From Terrimonas ferruginea DSM 30193 (GTDB taxonomy: Bacteria > Bacteroidota > Bacteroidia > Chitinophagales > Chitinophagaceae): a stretch of 64,000 nucleotides of DNA. Positions within the stretch are counted from its first letter, which is position 1. Every line of letters starts with the position of its first letter. Of the stretch, positions 38,490 through 47,587 are shown piece by piece. The notes beneath the pieces are model-generated. The model did not search any database and was not told the DNA's origin. It worked only from the letters and a program-made list of their open reading frames with translations. The translations under genes and the position numbers were made by a program. The stretch lies in contig NZ_AUDS01000008.1 of assembly GCF_000425585.1 (NCBI RefSeq), positions 1-64,000 of the forward strand, given 5' to 3'.

Positions 38490-38652
38490 ACGGGAAGGTA
38501 AGTTAAACAGCCGCCCGATACTTCGGGCAGAAGCTTCGGCCATAGGTATTAGGTAATAAGTATTAAGTAATAAGTATTAAGTAATAAGTATTAAGTTAAA
38601 ACAGCCTTTAGTGCTTTGTTAAACGTAATGGTGGCGCGAGATATAAGTTGGC

Positions 38653-38766
38653 GCCCTTGTTGGTCTCCGGACCAACGGGCAAGCGCCAGGTTGCTTTGAC
38701 AGGTTAAAGTCAACTTCGTACATAACGCAACGACAGGTTTTAAAATCTTCCGAACATTTGTGGTGT
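38653..38766. repeat. Partial copy of the 179-bp inverted-repeat element
   Basis: Begins with the same 13 bases as the copy at 51918 (GCCCTTGTTGGTC), followed by TCCGGACCAAC, TTTGACAGGTTAAAGTC and ACTTCGTACA, and the 25-base core beginning GACAGGTTTTAAAATC (38732-38756). It lacks the internal 49-base segment and a recognisable right terminus. Confidence 0.8.
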
Positions 38767-38773
38767 CTCAATG

Positions 38774-38797
38774 CTGGTTCGTGAAAACACGAACCAG
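38774..38797. repeat. Hairpin CTGGTTCGTG-AAAA-CACGAACCAG
   Basis: 10-bp perfect arms. Same family as 1567-1594 and 15811-15837. It lies after the 3' end of the gene at 38824. Confidence 0.75.
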
Positions 38798-38823
38798 GGA
38801 TACAAAATATATTCACCATTCAC

Positions 38824-39327
38824 TTATTGACTTATTGCCCTGTTCACCTGCATAAGCACCTCCTGCATTTTCTCAGGCTGCCGTGTACCCAACGTGAGGC
38901 GGCTGCCGGATTTTTTCACCAGATGGAGACCGGTCTTGCCACCCAGTGTATAAACGGTACCGTGGCCTGTCAGCCGCCATCCGTATCCGACAAAGCCATA
39001 GTCGAGCATTTCTGCCTTTTTCAGATCAGACCAGCGGATGAAATGGAATTTTTTTCTGAACGGACTCCAGCGATAGTACACGCCTTCGCGCGTCAGTTGT
39101 GTCTCTAAAAAACAAAAATGAAAAAGCAATAAAAGGGAAAGAGGAAGCAGGGCGCCGGCGATGAGTAAACCATCCGTTGCGGGTTTGTCGCCAAAAGGTT
39201 TCCCCAAAACAAGTTGCTGAAAGATGCCGTAGGCGAACAACAGAGTCAACCCCAATAACAGCACATAAAAAGGAATAGTGTGACGGCCGCGGAAGTATTG
39301 TTTTTCCCTGAACAATATTGGTTCCAT
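38824..39327 (-). CDS. Membrane protein of unknown function, PH-like C-terminal part
   Basis: 167 aa from the ATG at 39327 (MEPILFREKQYFRGRH). Two transmembrane helices (about 18-36 and 52-74), then a soluble beta-rich domain (GVYYRWSPFRKKFHFIRW, KTGLHLVKKSGSRLTLGT) that resembles bacterial PH-like domains. The open frame continues upstream only through heptamer repeats. The final codons and stop (AISQ, TAA) come from an AGTCAATAAGTGAATGG repeat. Confidence 0.7.
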   Translation of the reverse strand: MEPILFREKQYFRGRHTIPFYVLLLGLTLLFAYGIFQQLVLGKPFGDKPATDGLLIAGALLPLSLLLLFHFCFLETQLTREGVYYRWSPFRKKFHFIRWSDLKKAEMLDYGFVGYGWRLTGHGTVYTLGGKTGLHLVKKSGSRLTLGTRQPEKMQEVLMQVNRAISQ

Positions 39328-39471
39328 AGTTGACAATAAGTTATAAGTGCTAAGTGGTAAGTTATAAGTAAACAGCCGGTAGAAGCCCGAAGTATCGGGC
39401 GTAAGGAGGGAACGAAAAGCATTGACCATTGACCATTCACTATTCACCATTCACCATTCACTATTCACCAT
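39328..39471. repeat. Heptamer tracts between two small membrane protein genes
   Basis: AAGTNNT units (39341-39370), CCCGAAGTATCGGGC at 39388, and about eight ATTCACN/ATTGACC units (39420-39478). The last of these enters the 3' end of the DUF3817 gene. Confidence 0.8.
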
Positions 39472-39804
39472 TCACCTATTAACCGCTGCCTCTTCTTCCT
39501 TCTTCCATTGTTTTTCCATTACAAACGTACCGAATGGAATGATGGAGGCGACAAAGGCTTTCAGTATCCAGCCCCAGCTTTTTTTATACTCGCGTTTTAC
39601 TTCGAGTGCCATTATACCGAAAGCCACGAACAGCACACCGTGCAGCCCGCCCACAATGGTTACTGCCTTAGGCATATCCGCCCAGTATTTCAAAGGCATG
39701 GCGATCAGCAAAAGCACGAGAAAAGAAACTCCTTCTGCCCAACCAATTTTTCTGAACCAGCTAAATGATTTTGCATCGGGTTGAGGACTTTGTGTTCCTG
39801 TCAT
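39472..39804 (-). CDS. DUF3817 family membrane protein
   Basis: 110 aa. After a polar N-terminus it has FRKIGWAEGVSFLVLLLIAMPLKY, then VGGLHGVLFVAFGIMAL and ASIIPFGTFVMEKQWK, which matches the DUF3817 (YdzA-like) pattern with three helices. Function unknown. The C-terminal VNR and the stop are read from the adjacent ATTCACN repeat. Confidence 0.88.
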   Translation of the reverse strand: MTGTQSPQPDAKSFSWFRKIGWAEGVSFLVLLLIAMPLKYWADMPKAVTIVGGLHGVLFVAFGIMALEVKREYKKSWGWILKAFVASIIPFGTFVMEKQWKKEEEAAVNR

Positions 39805-39849
39805 GAGAAATGTTTGTCAATAGTAAATATTTTTTGCGGGGCCGGCGCG

Positions 39850-39895
39850 TCTATTTCACGCAAAGGCGCTTAAGGAGCAAAGGCGCAAAGAACAG
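39850..39895. repeat. TTTCACGCAAAGGCGCTTAAGG-type repeat
   Basis: Related blocks occur at 3929, 8825, 12076 and 56028. They combine GCAAAGNCGC units with a TTCACGC end. Intergenic, non-coding. Confidence 0.6.
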
Positions 39896-39936
39896 CGATA
39901 CCCCACACCTTACACCTTATCCCTTATCCTTATGCC

Positions 39937-41061
39937 TCAGTAGTCGACCACCTGCTCCACAATCGTCTGTGGTATCTCGCGCCATTCGTACTGCTGATTG
40001 CGGAGTTGCGGCTCAAAGCCGGCTTCGCGGATCGCATCCTGGATGGTTTTATAGGTAAAACGGTGAGGTGCGCCGGCGGCACTTACCACATTTTCTTCGA
40101 TCATGATACTGCCGAAGTCGTTGGCTCCCGCATGCAGGCACAGTTGTGCCGTTTGCTTACCAACCGTCAGCCAGCTTGCCTGGATATTTTTCACATTCGG
40201 CAGCATGATGCGGCTGAGCGAGATCATGCGGATATATTCGTCGGGAGTGGTCAGGTTGTGAACGCCGCGGATCCTTGCCAGTAATGTGTCCACATCCTGG
40301 AAGGTCCAGGGAATGAATGCCAGGAAACCTTTGGCATGTTCGGGTTTCCGGCTTTGCACTTCGCGGATGCTAACCAGGTGTTCGAAGCGTTCTTCGATCG
40401 TTTCCACGTGTCCGAACATCATGGTGGCAGAAGTGGTGATATCCAGTTTGTGTGCTTCGTGCATCACATCCAGCCATTCCTGCGCGCCACATTTCCCTTT
40501 GGAGATGAGGCGGCGTACGCGGTCGGTCAGTATTTCGGCGCCGGCACCGGGCAGGCTGTCGAGGCCCGCTTCTTTAAGGGCTGACAATACTTCGTGGTGG
40601 GTGCTTTTTTCAAGTTTGGTGATATGTGCGATCTCGGGCGGCCCGAGTGCGTGCAGTTTTACATGCGGAAACTCCTGCTTCAATTGGCGGAAGGTATCGG
40701 CATAGAATTGTAATCCGAGTTCGGGGTGGTGACCGCCCTGCAGCAGCAATTGATCGCCGCCGTACCGGAGTGTTTCTTCAATTTTCCGGCGATACGTGGG
40801 CATATCGGTAATGTAGGCATCCGCATGACCCGGTATTCTGAAAAAGTTGCAGAATTTACAGTTGGCAATGCACACGTTCGTGGTGTTCACATTACGATCT
40901 ATCTGCCAGGTTACTTTTCCGTGCGGCACCTGTTTTTTGCGCAGCTCATCAGCGATGTACATCAGATCGGCCAGCGGTGCATGGTGATACAGATATACGC
41001 CTTCCTCAACGGAAAGGAAGCCGAAGCCGGCAGCTTTCTTATAAAGTTCTTCCAATTGCAT
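39937..41061 (-). CDS. mqnC: Cyclic dehypoxanthinyl futalosine synthase
   Basis: 374 aa from the ATG at 41061 (MQLEELYKKAAGFG). Radical-SAM enzyme of the futalosine route to menaquinone. The [4Fe-4S] motif is CIANCKFC (CxxxCxxC), followed by GGDQLLLQGGHHPELGL, LHALGPPEI and LPGAGAEIL; the C-terminal ASWLTVGKQTAQLCLHAGAND and FGSIMIEENVVSAAGAPHRF point to MqnC rather than MqnE. No other mqn genes are in the window. An exact -7 box TAACTTTG (minus strand, 41080-41087) places the transcript start just before this ATG. Confidence 0.93.
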   Translation of the reverse strand: MQLEELYKKAAGFGFLSVEEGVYLYHHAPLADLMYIADELRKKQVPHGKVTWQIDRNVNTTNVCIANCKFCNFFRIPGHADAYITDMPTYRRKIEETLRYGGDQLLLQGGHHPELGLQFYADTFRQLKQEFPHVKLHALGPPEIAHITKLEKSTHHEVLSALKEAGLDSLPGAGAEILTDRVRRLISKGKCGAQEWLDVMHEAHKLDITTSATMMFGHVETIEERFEHLVSIREVQSRKPEHAKGFLAFIPWTFQDVDTLLARIRGVHNLTTPDEYIRMISLSRIMLPNVKNIQASWLTVGKQTAQLCLHAGANDFGSIMIEENVVSAAGAPHRFTYKTIQDAIREAGFEPQLRNQQYEWREIPQTIVEQVVDY

Positions 41062-41079
41062 AAACGGGATTATCGGCTG

Positions 41080-41087
41080 CAAAGTTA
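41080..41087 (-). promoter_or_regulatory. -7 box TAACTTTG for mqnC
   Basis: Exact TAnnTTTG, 18 bases before the ATG at 41061. It rules out the TTG at 41082 as the start. Confidence 0.6.
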
Positions 41088-41225
41088 TACCATGTAAAAC
41101 AAAAGGACGTCAGAAAGGTTGCGTAGCTGCCGTCCGGCGGGCATTATTTGCCGTCGGTTGATGACCCGGGGCCGGGCGGGGGAAAAAGCTTAAATTGAGT
41201 ATGCCTGTCAAAAAACGGTTACCAC

Positions 41226-42425
41226 ATGCCGGCGCGATTGCTTTACCTGCTTATGTTTCTTGGGCTTAACTGGCCCTGTAGCCCCGTGGCTGCACAGGAG
41301 GAGTTTGTGGAACCACCAGCCCGTTTCCTCAGCCGCACGCCTATCGGACTTTTCACCGGCGGCGTGGTGGTGCTCAGAGCCCGGCTCGAACCTTTCACCG
41401 ACACACTTAGTTTTATTTTCGACACCGGCAGCAGTGGCATTTCGCTGGATTCGTCTACGGCAGTTTATCTCGGCCTGCAGCCCGGCCCGCCCGAAAAAAC
41501 GATCCGCGGCATTGCCGGTATGAGAAGAGTCGGTTTCCTGCACAACCGCAGCCTCACCCTCGACGACCTTACTATCGACAGCCTGAATTTTCATGTCAAC
41601 GATTATAGTATCCTTACCGAAGTGTACGGCGAAAAGATCGATGGCATCATCGGTTATTCCATCCTCAGCCGGTACATCTTACAGATCAATTACGACAGCC
41701 TGTTCATTGACTTTTACAGCCCGGGAATAATCCGCTATCCCAGGGGCGGCACCCTTTTCAAACCACAGATCAACAATCTTCCGCTGATCACGGCCCGCGT
41801 CCGCGACGAACGCCCGATCAACTCCCGTTTTTTATACGATGTAGGCGCGGGATTATGTGTCCTCTTTTCCTCCGACTTCATCAAGGACAGCACCCTGCTC
41901 GGACGCAAGCGGAAGTTTTATCCCAAACAAGGCGAAGGCGTTGGCGGCAAGATCGATATGCAAATGACGCTGCTCAAAGAGTTCCGGCTCGGCCCCTACC
42001 GCTTCCGGCGCGTGCCGGTTTATATTTTTGATGATGAGAACAACGTAACGTCGTATCCGCAATTGGGCGGATTGATCGGCAACGACCTGCTGCGGCGGTT
42101 CAACTGCATTCTTAATTACCCTAAAAGAGAGTTTTACCTCATCCCCAATACGCATTTCAAAGAACCATTCGACTATGCGTATTCCGGGCTTGAACTTTAT
42201 CTCATCAATGGCGTCATAACGGTCGGCGATGTGGCGCCGGGCTCACCCGCGGACAGGGCGAAAATCAAGGAAGGTGACCATGTACTGGCCATCAACAATA
42301 ATTTTTCCCAGAACCTTAACCAGTATAAAGTGGCCTTGCAGGCGACAGGTCAGCACATCAAATTATTGCTTCGCCGGAACGGGCAACTCATCACGGTGGA
42401 GTTCACGATAAAGCGGATCCGGTAG
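41226..42425 (+). CDS. Secreted aspartyl protease (retropepsin-like) with PDZ domain
   Basis: 399 aa. Signal peptide (RLLYLLMFLGLNWPCSPVAAQ). First aspartyl-protease half has FIFDTGSSGISLDSSTA (catalytic DTG near residue 67) and the flap-side IDGIIGYSIL; a second half has FLYDVGAGLCVLFSS and GGLIGNDLLRRFNCILNY, so two lobes are present with DVG in the second. The C-terminal 90 residues form a PDZ domain (GDVAPGSPADRAKIKEGDHV). Probably periplasmic; the substrate is unknown. Confidence 0.88.
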   Translation: MPARLLYLLMFLGLNWPCSPVAAQEEFVEPPARFLSRTPIGLFTGGVVVLRARLEPFTDTLSFIFDTGSSGISLDSSTAVYLGLQPGPPEKTIRGIAGMRRVGFLHNRSLTLDDLTIDSLNFHVNDYSILTEVYGEKIDGIIGYSILSRYILQINYDSLFIDFYSPGIIRYPRGGTLFKPQINNLPLITARVRDERPINSRFLYDVGAGLCVLFSSDFIKDSTLLGRKRKFYPKQGEGVGGKIDMQMTLLKEFRLGPYRFRRVPVYIFDDENNVTSYPQLGGLIGNDLLRRFNCILNYPKREFYLIPNTHFKEPFDYAYSGLELYLINGVITVGDVAPGSPADRAKIKEGDHVLAINNNFSQNLNQYKVALQATGQHIKLLLRRNGQLITVEFTIKRIR

Positions 42426-42460
42426 GCCGGGCTTCTTTTTTTTACCTCATTTTTTCCTCC

Positions 42461-42468
42461 CATCTTTG
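42461..42468 (+). promoter_or_regulatory. -7-like box CATCTTTG before endonuclease gene
   Basis: One mismatch to TAnnTTTG, about 50 bases before the likely ATG at 42521. Confidence 0.4.
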
Positions 42469-42520
42469 TCGCTGCGCAGGCCGCAACCCGCTACCGGCGC
42501 GTGTCTAAATGTTGCTTTTT

Positions 42521-45055
42521 ATGAAAAAACTCCTTCTGCTTGCCTTCACCGCCCTCACTGCAATCGTGGCCTGGTGCCAGGGCAGCGAGACCTTTATCAA
42601 CATTCCCACCAACCAGGGCAACTATGCCCTTCGTCAATGGACGGGCGACAACGGACTTCCCTGGTCTGCCACTGACTCCCGCACAGACCAATGGGCCACA
42701 GCCAGCGGCAATAAAGCCATCTGCTATCGCAATGGCATCGTTTCGTGCGATGGCATCCCCGGAGGCATCGGCTCCCTTACTTTTCGTCACCGCCTGCCTT
42801 TTGACGCCAACGCAAGCATCCAGGTTTGGGTGAATAATTCACAAGTCGGAACAGCTGCCGTCACCGGCACGTCCCAATCAACAACGATATCAGGTATCAA
42901 TATCGCCGGCAATTTCAAACTGGAATTCCGCAATGCCTCGACCACTACACGTATTGCATTGGATGATGTGGTATGGACGGGCTACGCGGCACAGGCCTGC
43001 ACCACTCCCACAGCACAACCACAATCACTCATTTTCAATTCCGTTACGCAAAACAGTATCGCCGCTTCTTTTACCGCAGCTTCACCCGCCGCAGATCAGT
43101 ATCTCGTGTTGATGAGTACGGCACCTTCGCTGACCGGCTTTCCCGTTAACGGCAATATTTATTCCACGGAAGATGTAATTGGCAATGCAGTAGTGGTGGC
43201 CAACAGCAGCACCACTTCTTTTACCGTAAATAGCCTGAGTCCCGCCACTGCTTATTACTTTTTTGTTTTCGCACTTAATAATCAAAATTGCTCCGGGGGT
43301 CCGCTTTATCTTACCACGACTCCCCTGAGCGGCAATATAACGACCAGTGCACCGCCGGTTTGTGCCACACCGGCAGCAGGTCCGGGTTCACTTACCTTGA
43401 ATGCCACTGCCAGTACGGTGAGCGGCAGTTTTGCTGCCGTTGCAGGTGCTGATGGTTACCTGGTGGTGCAAAGTTCTTCCGCAACATTGGGTGCCATACC
43501 CGCGGCTATGACAAGTTATGCTCCGGGTTCTGCGTTTGGCAGCGGAACAGTTGTGAAGTTTGGCGCAGGCACCAGTTTCACGGCCACCGGCCTCAGCCCC
43601 AACACCCCTTATTATTTCTTCGTATTTGCGGTAAGCGGCTTCAGTTGCACCGGCGGACCTCTTTACAATACCACTTCAGGTAACGGCACCATCTCCACCA
43701 ATGACAACACCACCGGTGAACCTGCGGGTTATTATTCCACCACTACCGGTAAAACCTGTGAGGCATTGAAAACCGAACTTTCCACGATCATCACCAGCGG
43801 CCACTCTCCGCGCACTTACGGCGATCTCTGGACACAATACCTGAGCACGGATGTCATTCCTAATCCTGCCGGTGCCGGCAACGTGATCTGGGATATGTAT
43901 TCCTTCAAAGCCAATGGCACGGCCAACTATTACTATACGCCGGGCAGCGATCAATGTGGCCAATACGACAGTGAAGCCGATTGCTATAACCGCGAACACA
44001 GCTTCCCCGCAAGCTGGTTCAACGATGCCGCACCCGCGATCACCGATTATCATCATATTTTCCCGACTGATGGCTGGGTCAATAACAAGCGGTCCAATCA
44101 CAAATACGGTGTGGTGGCCTCCGCCAGTTATACTTCGTCCAACCTTAGCAAACTTGGCACTTCTGCCACTGCCGGCATCAACGGAGAAGTATTTGAACCA
44201 ATTGATGAGTACAAAGGGGATGTAGCGCGCGCTTATCTCTATATGGTCACCCGCTATGAAACCAACCTCAGCACCTGGAAAAATTACAACACCGAAGGCG
44301 CCGCAACGTTGACAGCGGCCACTTTCCCCGGCGTGGAAATAAATTACCTGCGGCTGATGATCAAATGGCACCGGCAGGATCCGGTAAGCAACAAAGAAAT
44401 TGTCCGCAACAACGGCGGATACAATTTCCAGGGAAACCGCAACCCGTATGTGGATCATCCGGAATTTGTGGACCTTGTCTGGAACAATACCTGCACGGGA
44501 CTCGGCGCGCTGCCCGTAGATATTCTGTTGTTCTCCGGTAAACTAACCGGCGATAAAATTGTTTTAACATGGGAAGTTGATAATGAACGCAATCTTTCCC
44601 GTTATGAGGTAGAAAAAAGTTTCAACGGCACAAGCTTTACGTTCATCGGCCAGGTATCGGCTACCGGCCTGCCTGCTTATCATTTTACCGAGTCGGTTCA
44701 GGCTTTTCGCGGAAGAAGAGTATTTTACCGCCTCAAAAAAGTAGACAGGGACGGCCGCTTCACGTACAGCGAAGTTTTCACCGTTCATATTCCGGCTGTC
44801 AACAAAATGAGCGTTTATCCCAATCCTGCCCGCCATACCCTGAGCGTGCAATTGACAGAAAACGTCAATACCCCGGTTGAGATAAAACTGACCGACATGA
44901 CTGGCCGCCTGCAAATGCAGATGAACTACCAGGCAGAAGCCGGACTGATCAACATTCCGCTGACAAAGATCAACAGCGGATTATACCTGCTCACCGTGCG
45001 CAACGGTGAGCAGCAATACACACAAAAAGTAATAGTAGATAAAATACATCCATGA
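42521..45055 (+). CDS. Secreted endonuclease I with FnIII-like modules and type A sorting domain
   Basis: 844 aa from the ATG at 42521 (MKKLLLLAFTALTAIVAWCQ); an ATG four codons upstream is the alternative. After the signal peptide comes a beta-sandwich (about 25-165), two fibronectin-III-like modules (about 170-280 and 285-395, each with Y-x-F-V-F-A), then the endonuclease I domain (about 405-670) with YNREHSFPASWF and TDYHHIFPTDGWVNNKRSNH, which supply the His/Asn metal site. The end has KMSVYPNPARHTLSV and GLYLLTV, a type A sorting domain for type IX secretion. It degrades extracellular DNA or RNA. Its stop overlaps the start of the M16 peptidase by 4 bases. Confidence 0.92.
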   Translation: MKKLLLLAFTALTAIVAWCQGSETFINIPTNQGNYALRQWTGDNGLPWSATDSRTDQWATASGNKAICYRNGIVSCDGIPGGIGSLTFRHRLPFDANASIQVWVNNSQVGTAAVTGTSQSTTISGINIAGNFKLEFRNASTTTRIALDDVVWTGYAAQACTTPTAQPQSLIFNSVTQNSIAASFTAASPAADQYLVLMSTAPSLTGFPVNGNIYSTEDVIGNAVVVANSSTTSFTVNSLSPATAYYFFVFALNNQNCSGGPLYLTTTPLSGNITTSAPPVCATPAAGPGSLTLNATASTVSGSFAAVAGADGYLVVQSSSATLGAIPAAMTSYAPGSAFGSGTVVKFGAGTSFTATGLSPNTPYYFFVFAVSGFSCTGGPLYNTTSGNGTISTNDNTTGEPAGYYSTTTGKTCEALKTELSTIITSGHSPRTYGDLWTQYLSTDVIPNPAGAGNVIWDMYSFKANGTANYYYTPGSDQCGQYDSEADCYNREHSFPASWFNDAAPAITDYHHIFPTDGWVNNKRSNHKYGVVASASYTSSNLSKLGTSATAGINGEVFEPIDEYKGDVARAYLYMVTRYETNLSTWKNYNTEGAATLTAATFPGVEINYLRLMIKWHRQDPVSNKEIVRNNGGYNFQGNRNPYVDHPEFVDLVWNNTCTGLGALPVDILLFSGKLTGDKIVLTWEVDNERNLSRYEVEKSFNGTSFTFIGQVSATGLPAYHFTESVQAFRGRRVFYRLKKVDRDGRFTYSEVFTVHIPAVNKMSVYPNPARHTLSVQLTENVNTPVEIKLTDMTGRLQMQMNYQAEAGLINIPLTKINSGLYLLTVRNGEQQYTQKVIVDKIHP

Positions 45056-46290
45056 TACAATTTGATCGATTTACACTTTCCAACGGGCTTCGCGTAATCG
45101 TACACCAGGATACGTCCACGCCGATGGCCGTGATGAACGTGATGTACGACGTGGGCGCACGCGATGAAGATCCGGACCGCACCGGCTTTGCCCATCTTTT
45201 TGAACACCTCATGTTCGGAGGCTCCGTGAACATTCCCGATTACGACGAGCCATTGCAAATGGCCGGCGGAGAAAACAACGCTTACACCACAAACGATCTC
45301 ACCAACTATTATATCACCCTGCCGTCGGAAAACCTGGAAACAGCTTTCTGGCTCGAAAGCGATCGCATGCTGTCGCTGGCTTTTGATGAAAAAAGCCTGG
45401 AAGTACAACGAAAAGTAGTTTGCGAAGAATTCAAAGAACATTATCTCAACAAACCTTACGGAGATGTGTGGCACACGCTGCGCAGCGTGGCTTATAAAGA
45501 ACATCCTTACCGCTGGATGACCATCGGGGAAAAACTGGCCCACATCGAAGACGCAAAACTCGAAGATGTAAAAGCCTTTTTCTTTAAACATTACCGTCCG
45601 CAAAACGCGGTGCTGGTGGTTGCCGGAAACGTAACGACCGAACAGGTAAAAACATTGACAGAGAAATGGTTTGGTGATATCCCCGCCGGGGATAAATATG
45701 AACGCCACCTGCCGCAGGAGCCCGAACAAACCGAAGCGCGCAAGAAAGAAATGCATGCGGCCGTTCCTGTCGATGCATTCTACAAATGCTGGCACATGGC
45801 TTCACGTCTCGACAAGCGTTATTACATCGCTGATCTGCTCACCGACATTCTCGGAGGTGGCGCTTCCAGCCGGTTGTATCAATCGCTGGTAAAAGAACAA
45901 CGGTTGTTCAGCAATATCGAGTGTTTTCATTTCGGCAGCACCGATGCCGGCCTCGCCTGCATCAGCGGAAAGCTGGTAAAAGGTGTAACGATGGAGCAGG
46001 CAGAAAAAGCGGTAGAGGCAGAACTCGAGAAAATGAAAACGGCTACGGTTTCCGACACTGAACTCCAGAAAGTGAAGAACAAAACCGAAAGCATGATCGC
46101 TTTCGAAGACATGAGCGTGATGAGCCGCGCGGGCAGCCTCGCTTATTATGAAATACTCGGCGATGCCGCACTCATGAACCAGGAGCTCGACAGATACGCT
46201 GCCGTAACCGCTGCCGATATTCTGCAGGAAAGCAGGATCCTGTTCCGCCCCGAAAACAGCAGCACGCTTTATTATTACGCCAAACAGTAA
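45052..46290 (+). CDS. M16 family zinc peptidase, catalytic subunit
   Basis: 412 aa with no signal peptide in the deduced start. The inverted zinc motif HLFEH (HxxEH) is at residues 48-52, and the downstream acidic VVCEEFKEHYLN supplies the third ligand. The second half has GGGASSRLYQSLVKEQRLFS. This is the active half of an M16B-type heterodimer; the partner is the next gene. It starts inside the end of the endonuclease gene (ATGA overlap), so translation is probably coupled although the functions look unrelated. Confidence 0.93.
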   Translation: MIQFDRFTLSNGLRVIVHQDTSTPMAVMNVMYDVGARDEDPDRTGFAHLFEHLMFGGSVNIPDYDEPLQMAGGENNAYTTNDLTNYYITLPSENLETAFWLESDRMLSLAFDEKSLEVQRKVVCEEFKEHYLNKPYGDVWHTLRSVAYKEHPYRWMTIGEKLAHIEDAKLEDVKAFFFKHYRPQNAVLVVAGNVTTEQVKTLTEKWFGDIPAGDKYERHLPQEPEQTEARKKEMHAAVPVDAFYKCWHMASRLDKRYYIADLLTDILGGGASSRLYQSLVKEQRLFSNIECFHFGSTDAGLACISGKLVKGVTMEQAEKAVEAELEKMKTATVSDTELQKVKNKTESMIAFEDMSVMSRAGSLAYYEILGDAALMNQELDRYAAVTAADILQESRILFRPENSSTLYYYAKQ

Positions 46291-46310
46291 GTTACCTTTC
46301 AATCAACAAC

Positions 46311-47585
46311 ATGCCAGACAGATCCATAGCTCCCGTAATTGTAGATGCCGTCGATTTTAATCCCAAACTGCAACCCTGCGAAAAATGGACGCTTAAAAAC
46401 GGAGTAGAAGTTTATAGTGTAAATGCCGGTGCCGAAGAACTCATGTCGCTGGAACTCGTCTTTTATGCAGGCAACTGGTTTGAAGAGAAAAACCTCGTAG
46501 CGGCCACTACCAATTTTTTATTGAAAAATGGTACCCGCCAGCGCAATGCCTTCCAGATAAACGAACATTTTGAATATTACGGCGCGCATCTCAGCCGCGC
46601 CTGCTACAATGAAACGTCCACGCTTTCCCTGCACACACTTACCAAACACGTCCGCGAGCTGCTGCCCGTTGTACGCGAACTGGTGACCGACGCGCAAATG
46701 CCGGAAGAAGAATTATCCATCTACCAGCAAAACATGAAGCAGCGACTGAAAGTGAACCTTCGCAAAGCCGATTTTGTAGCCGGACGCCTGATCGATGTAT
46801 ACCTTTTCGGAGAAGAACATCCCTATGGCCGTTATACCAGAGATGAAGATTTCGACACCCTGAACCGCGAGGAGCTGTTGCAATTCTATCGCCGGTATTA
46901 CCAGCAGGGACGTTTTATTATTTTCGCCGCAGGCAAATTGCCATCCGACCTCGAAGCATTGCTCAATGAGTACTTCGGTGATCTGCCTACGCAGCCTGTG
47001 ACCCTTCCCACACACGCGTTGCAACCGGCAACCGAAAAAAAATACCGCATCAGCAACGATCCGGATGGTGTACAGGGCTCTATCCGCATCGCGCGCGAAT
47101 TCCCGAATCGTCATCACCCCGATTTTATCCGCGTGCAAACGCTCAACAGTTTATTCGGCGGCTTCTTCGGATCGCGGCTGATGAGCAATATCCGTGAAGA
47201 CAAGGGTTATACCTACGGCATTCACAGTTACCTGCTCAACCACATTCATGATTCTGCGTGGATGATCAGCACCGAAGCAGGTAAAGAAGTTTGCGAAGCC
47301 ACCATTGCGGAAGTATACAAGGAAATGAAGGAACTGCGCGAAGTAGCGGTAGATGATGAAGAACTGTCGCTGGTTAAAAACTTCATGATCGGCAGCATCC
47401 TCGGCGACCTGGACGGACCTTTCCAGATCATCGGCAGGTGGAAAAATCTTATCCTCAACGGACTCGACGATCAGTATTTCTATAAATCCATTGAAACGAT
47501 CAAAAGCATCACGCCGCAGGAATTACAGGAACTGGCCAACCGCTATCTCGTAGAGAAAGATTTTTATGAACTGGTAGTGGTATAA
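46311..47585 (+). CDS. M16 family peptidase-like protein, non-catalytic subunit
   Basis: 424 aa, related to the preceding protein but without HxxEH. The C-terminal half keeps the Arg/Tyr substrate-binding signature (FFGSRLMSNIREDKGYTYGI). In M16B pairs such a subunit completes the peptide-binding chamber with the catalytic partner. It lies 20 bases downstream in the same operon. Confidence 0.92.
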   Translation: MPDRSIAPVIVDAVDFNPKLQPCEKWTLKNGVEVYSVNAGAEELMSLELVFYAGNWFEEKNLVAATTNFLLKNGTRQRNAFQINEHFEYYGAHLSRACYNETSTLSLHTLTKHVRELLPVVRELVTDAQMPEEELSIYQQNMKQRLKVNLRKADFVAGRLIDVYLFGEEHPYGRYTRDEDFDTLNREELLQFYRRYYQQGRFIIFAAGKLPSDLEALLNEYFGDLPTQPVTLPTHALQPATEKKYRISNDPDGVQGSIRIAREFPNRHHPDFIRVQTLNSLFGGFFGSRLMSNIREDKGYTYGIHSYLLNHIHDSAWMISTEAGKEVCEATIAEVYKEMKELREVAVDDEELSLVKNFMIGSILGDLDGPFQIIGRWKNLILNGLDDQYFYKSIETIKSITPQELQELANRYLVEKDFYELVVV

Positions 47586-47587
47586 GG

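Larger units (their letters stand above)
38490..38823. repeat. 334-bp gene-free gap made of repeats
   Basis: Contains the CCGATACTTCGGG/GAAGCTTCGGCC block (38512-38541), eight AAGTNNT heptamers in perfect 7-bp steps (38544-38599), a partial copy of the 51918 element (38653-38766), a GGTTCGTG hairpin (38774-38797) and ATTCACN heptamers up to the next stop codon. No coding sequence was seen. Confidence 0.85.

Noticed and set aside
39328-39450. 41-residue N-terminal extension of the 38824 gene
   Set aside because: It translates AAGTNNT and ATTCACN heptamers; the downstream ATG gives a normal membrane protein.
43676-45795. Two long minus-strand frames (about 260 and 290 codons) opposite the endonuclease and M16 genes
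   Set aside because: Both are antisense to recognised domains and show no start or domain of their own.
45052-47585. M16 peptidase pair as leader peptidase of the graspetide cluster
   Set aside because: It is on the other strand, 3-8 kb away, and coupled to a nuclease gene; there is no direct evidence for a link.
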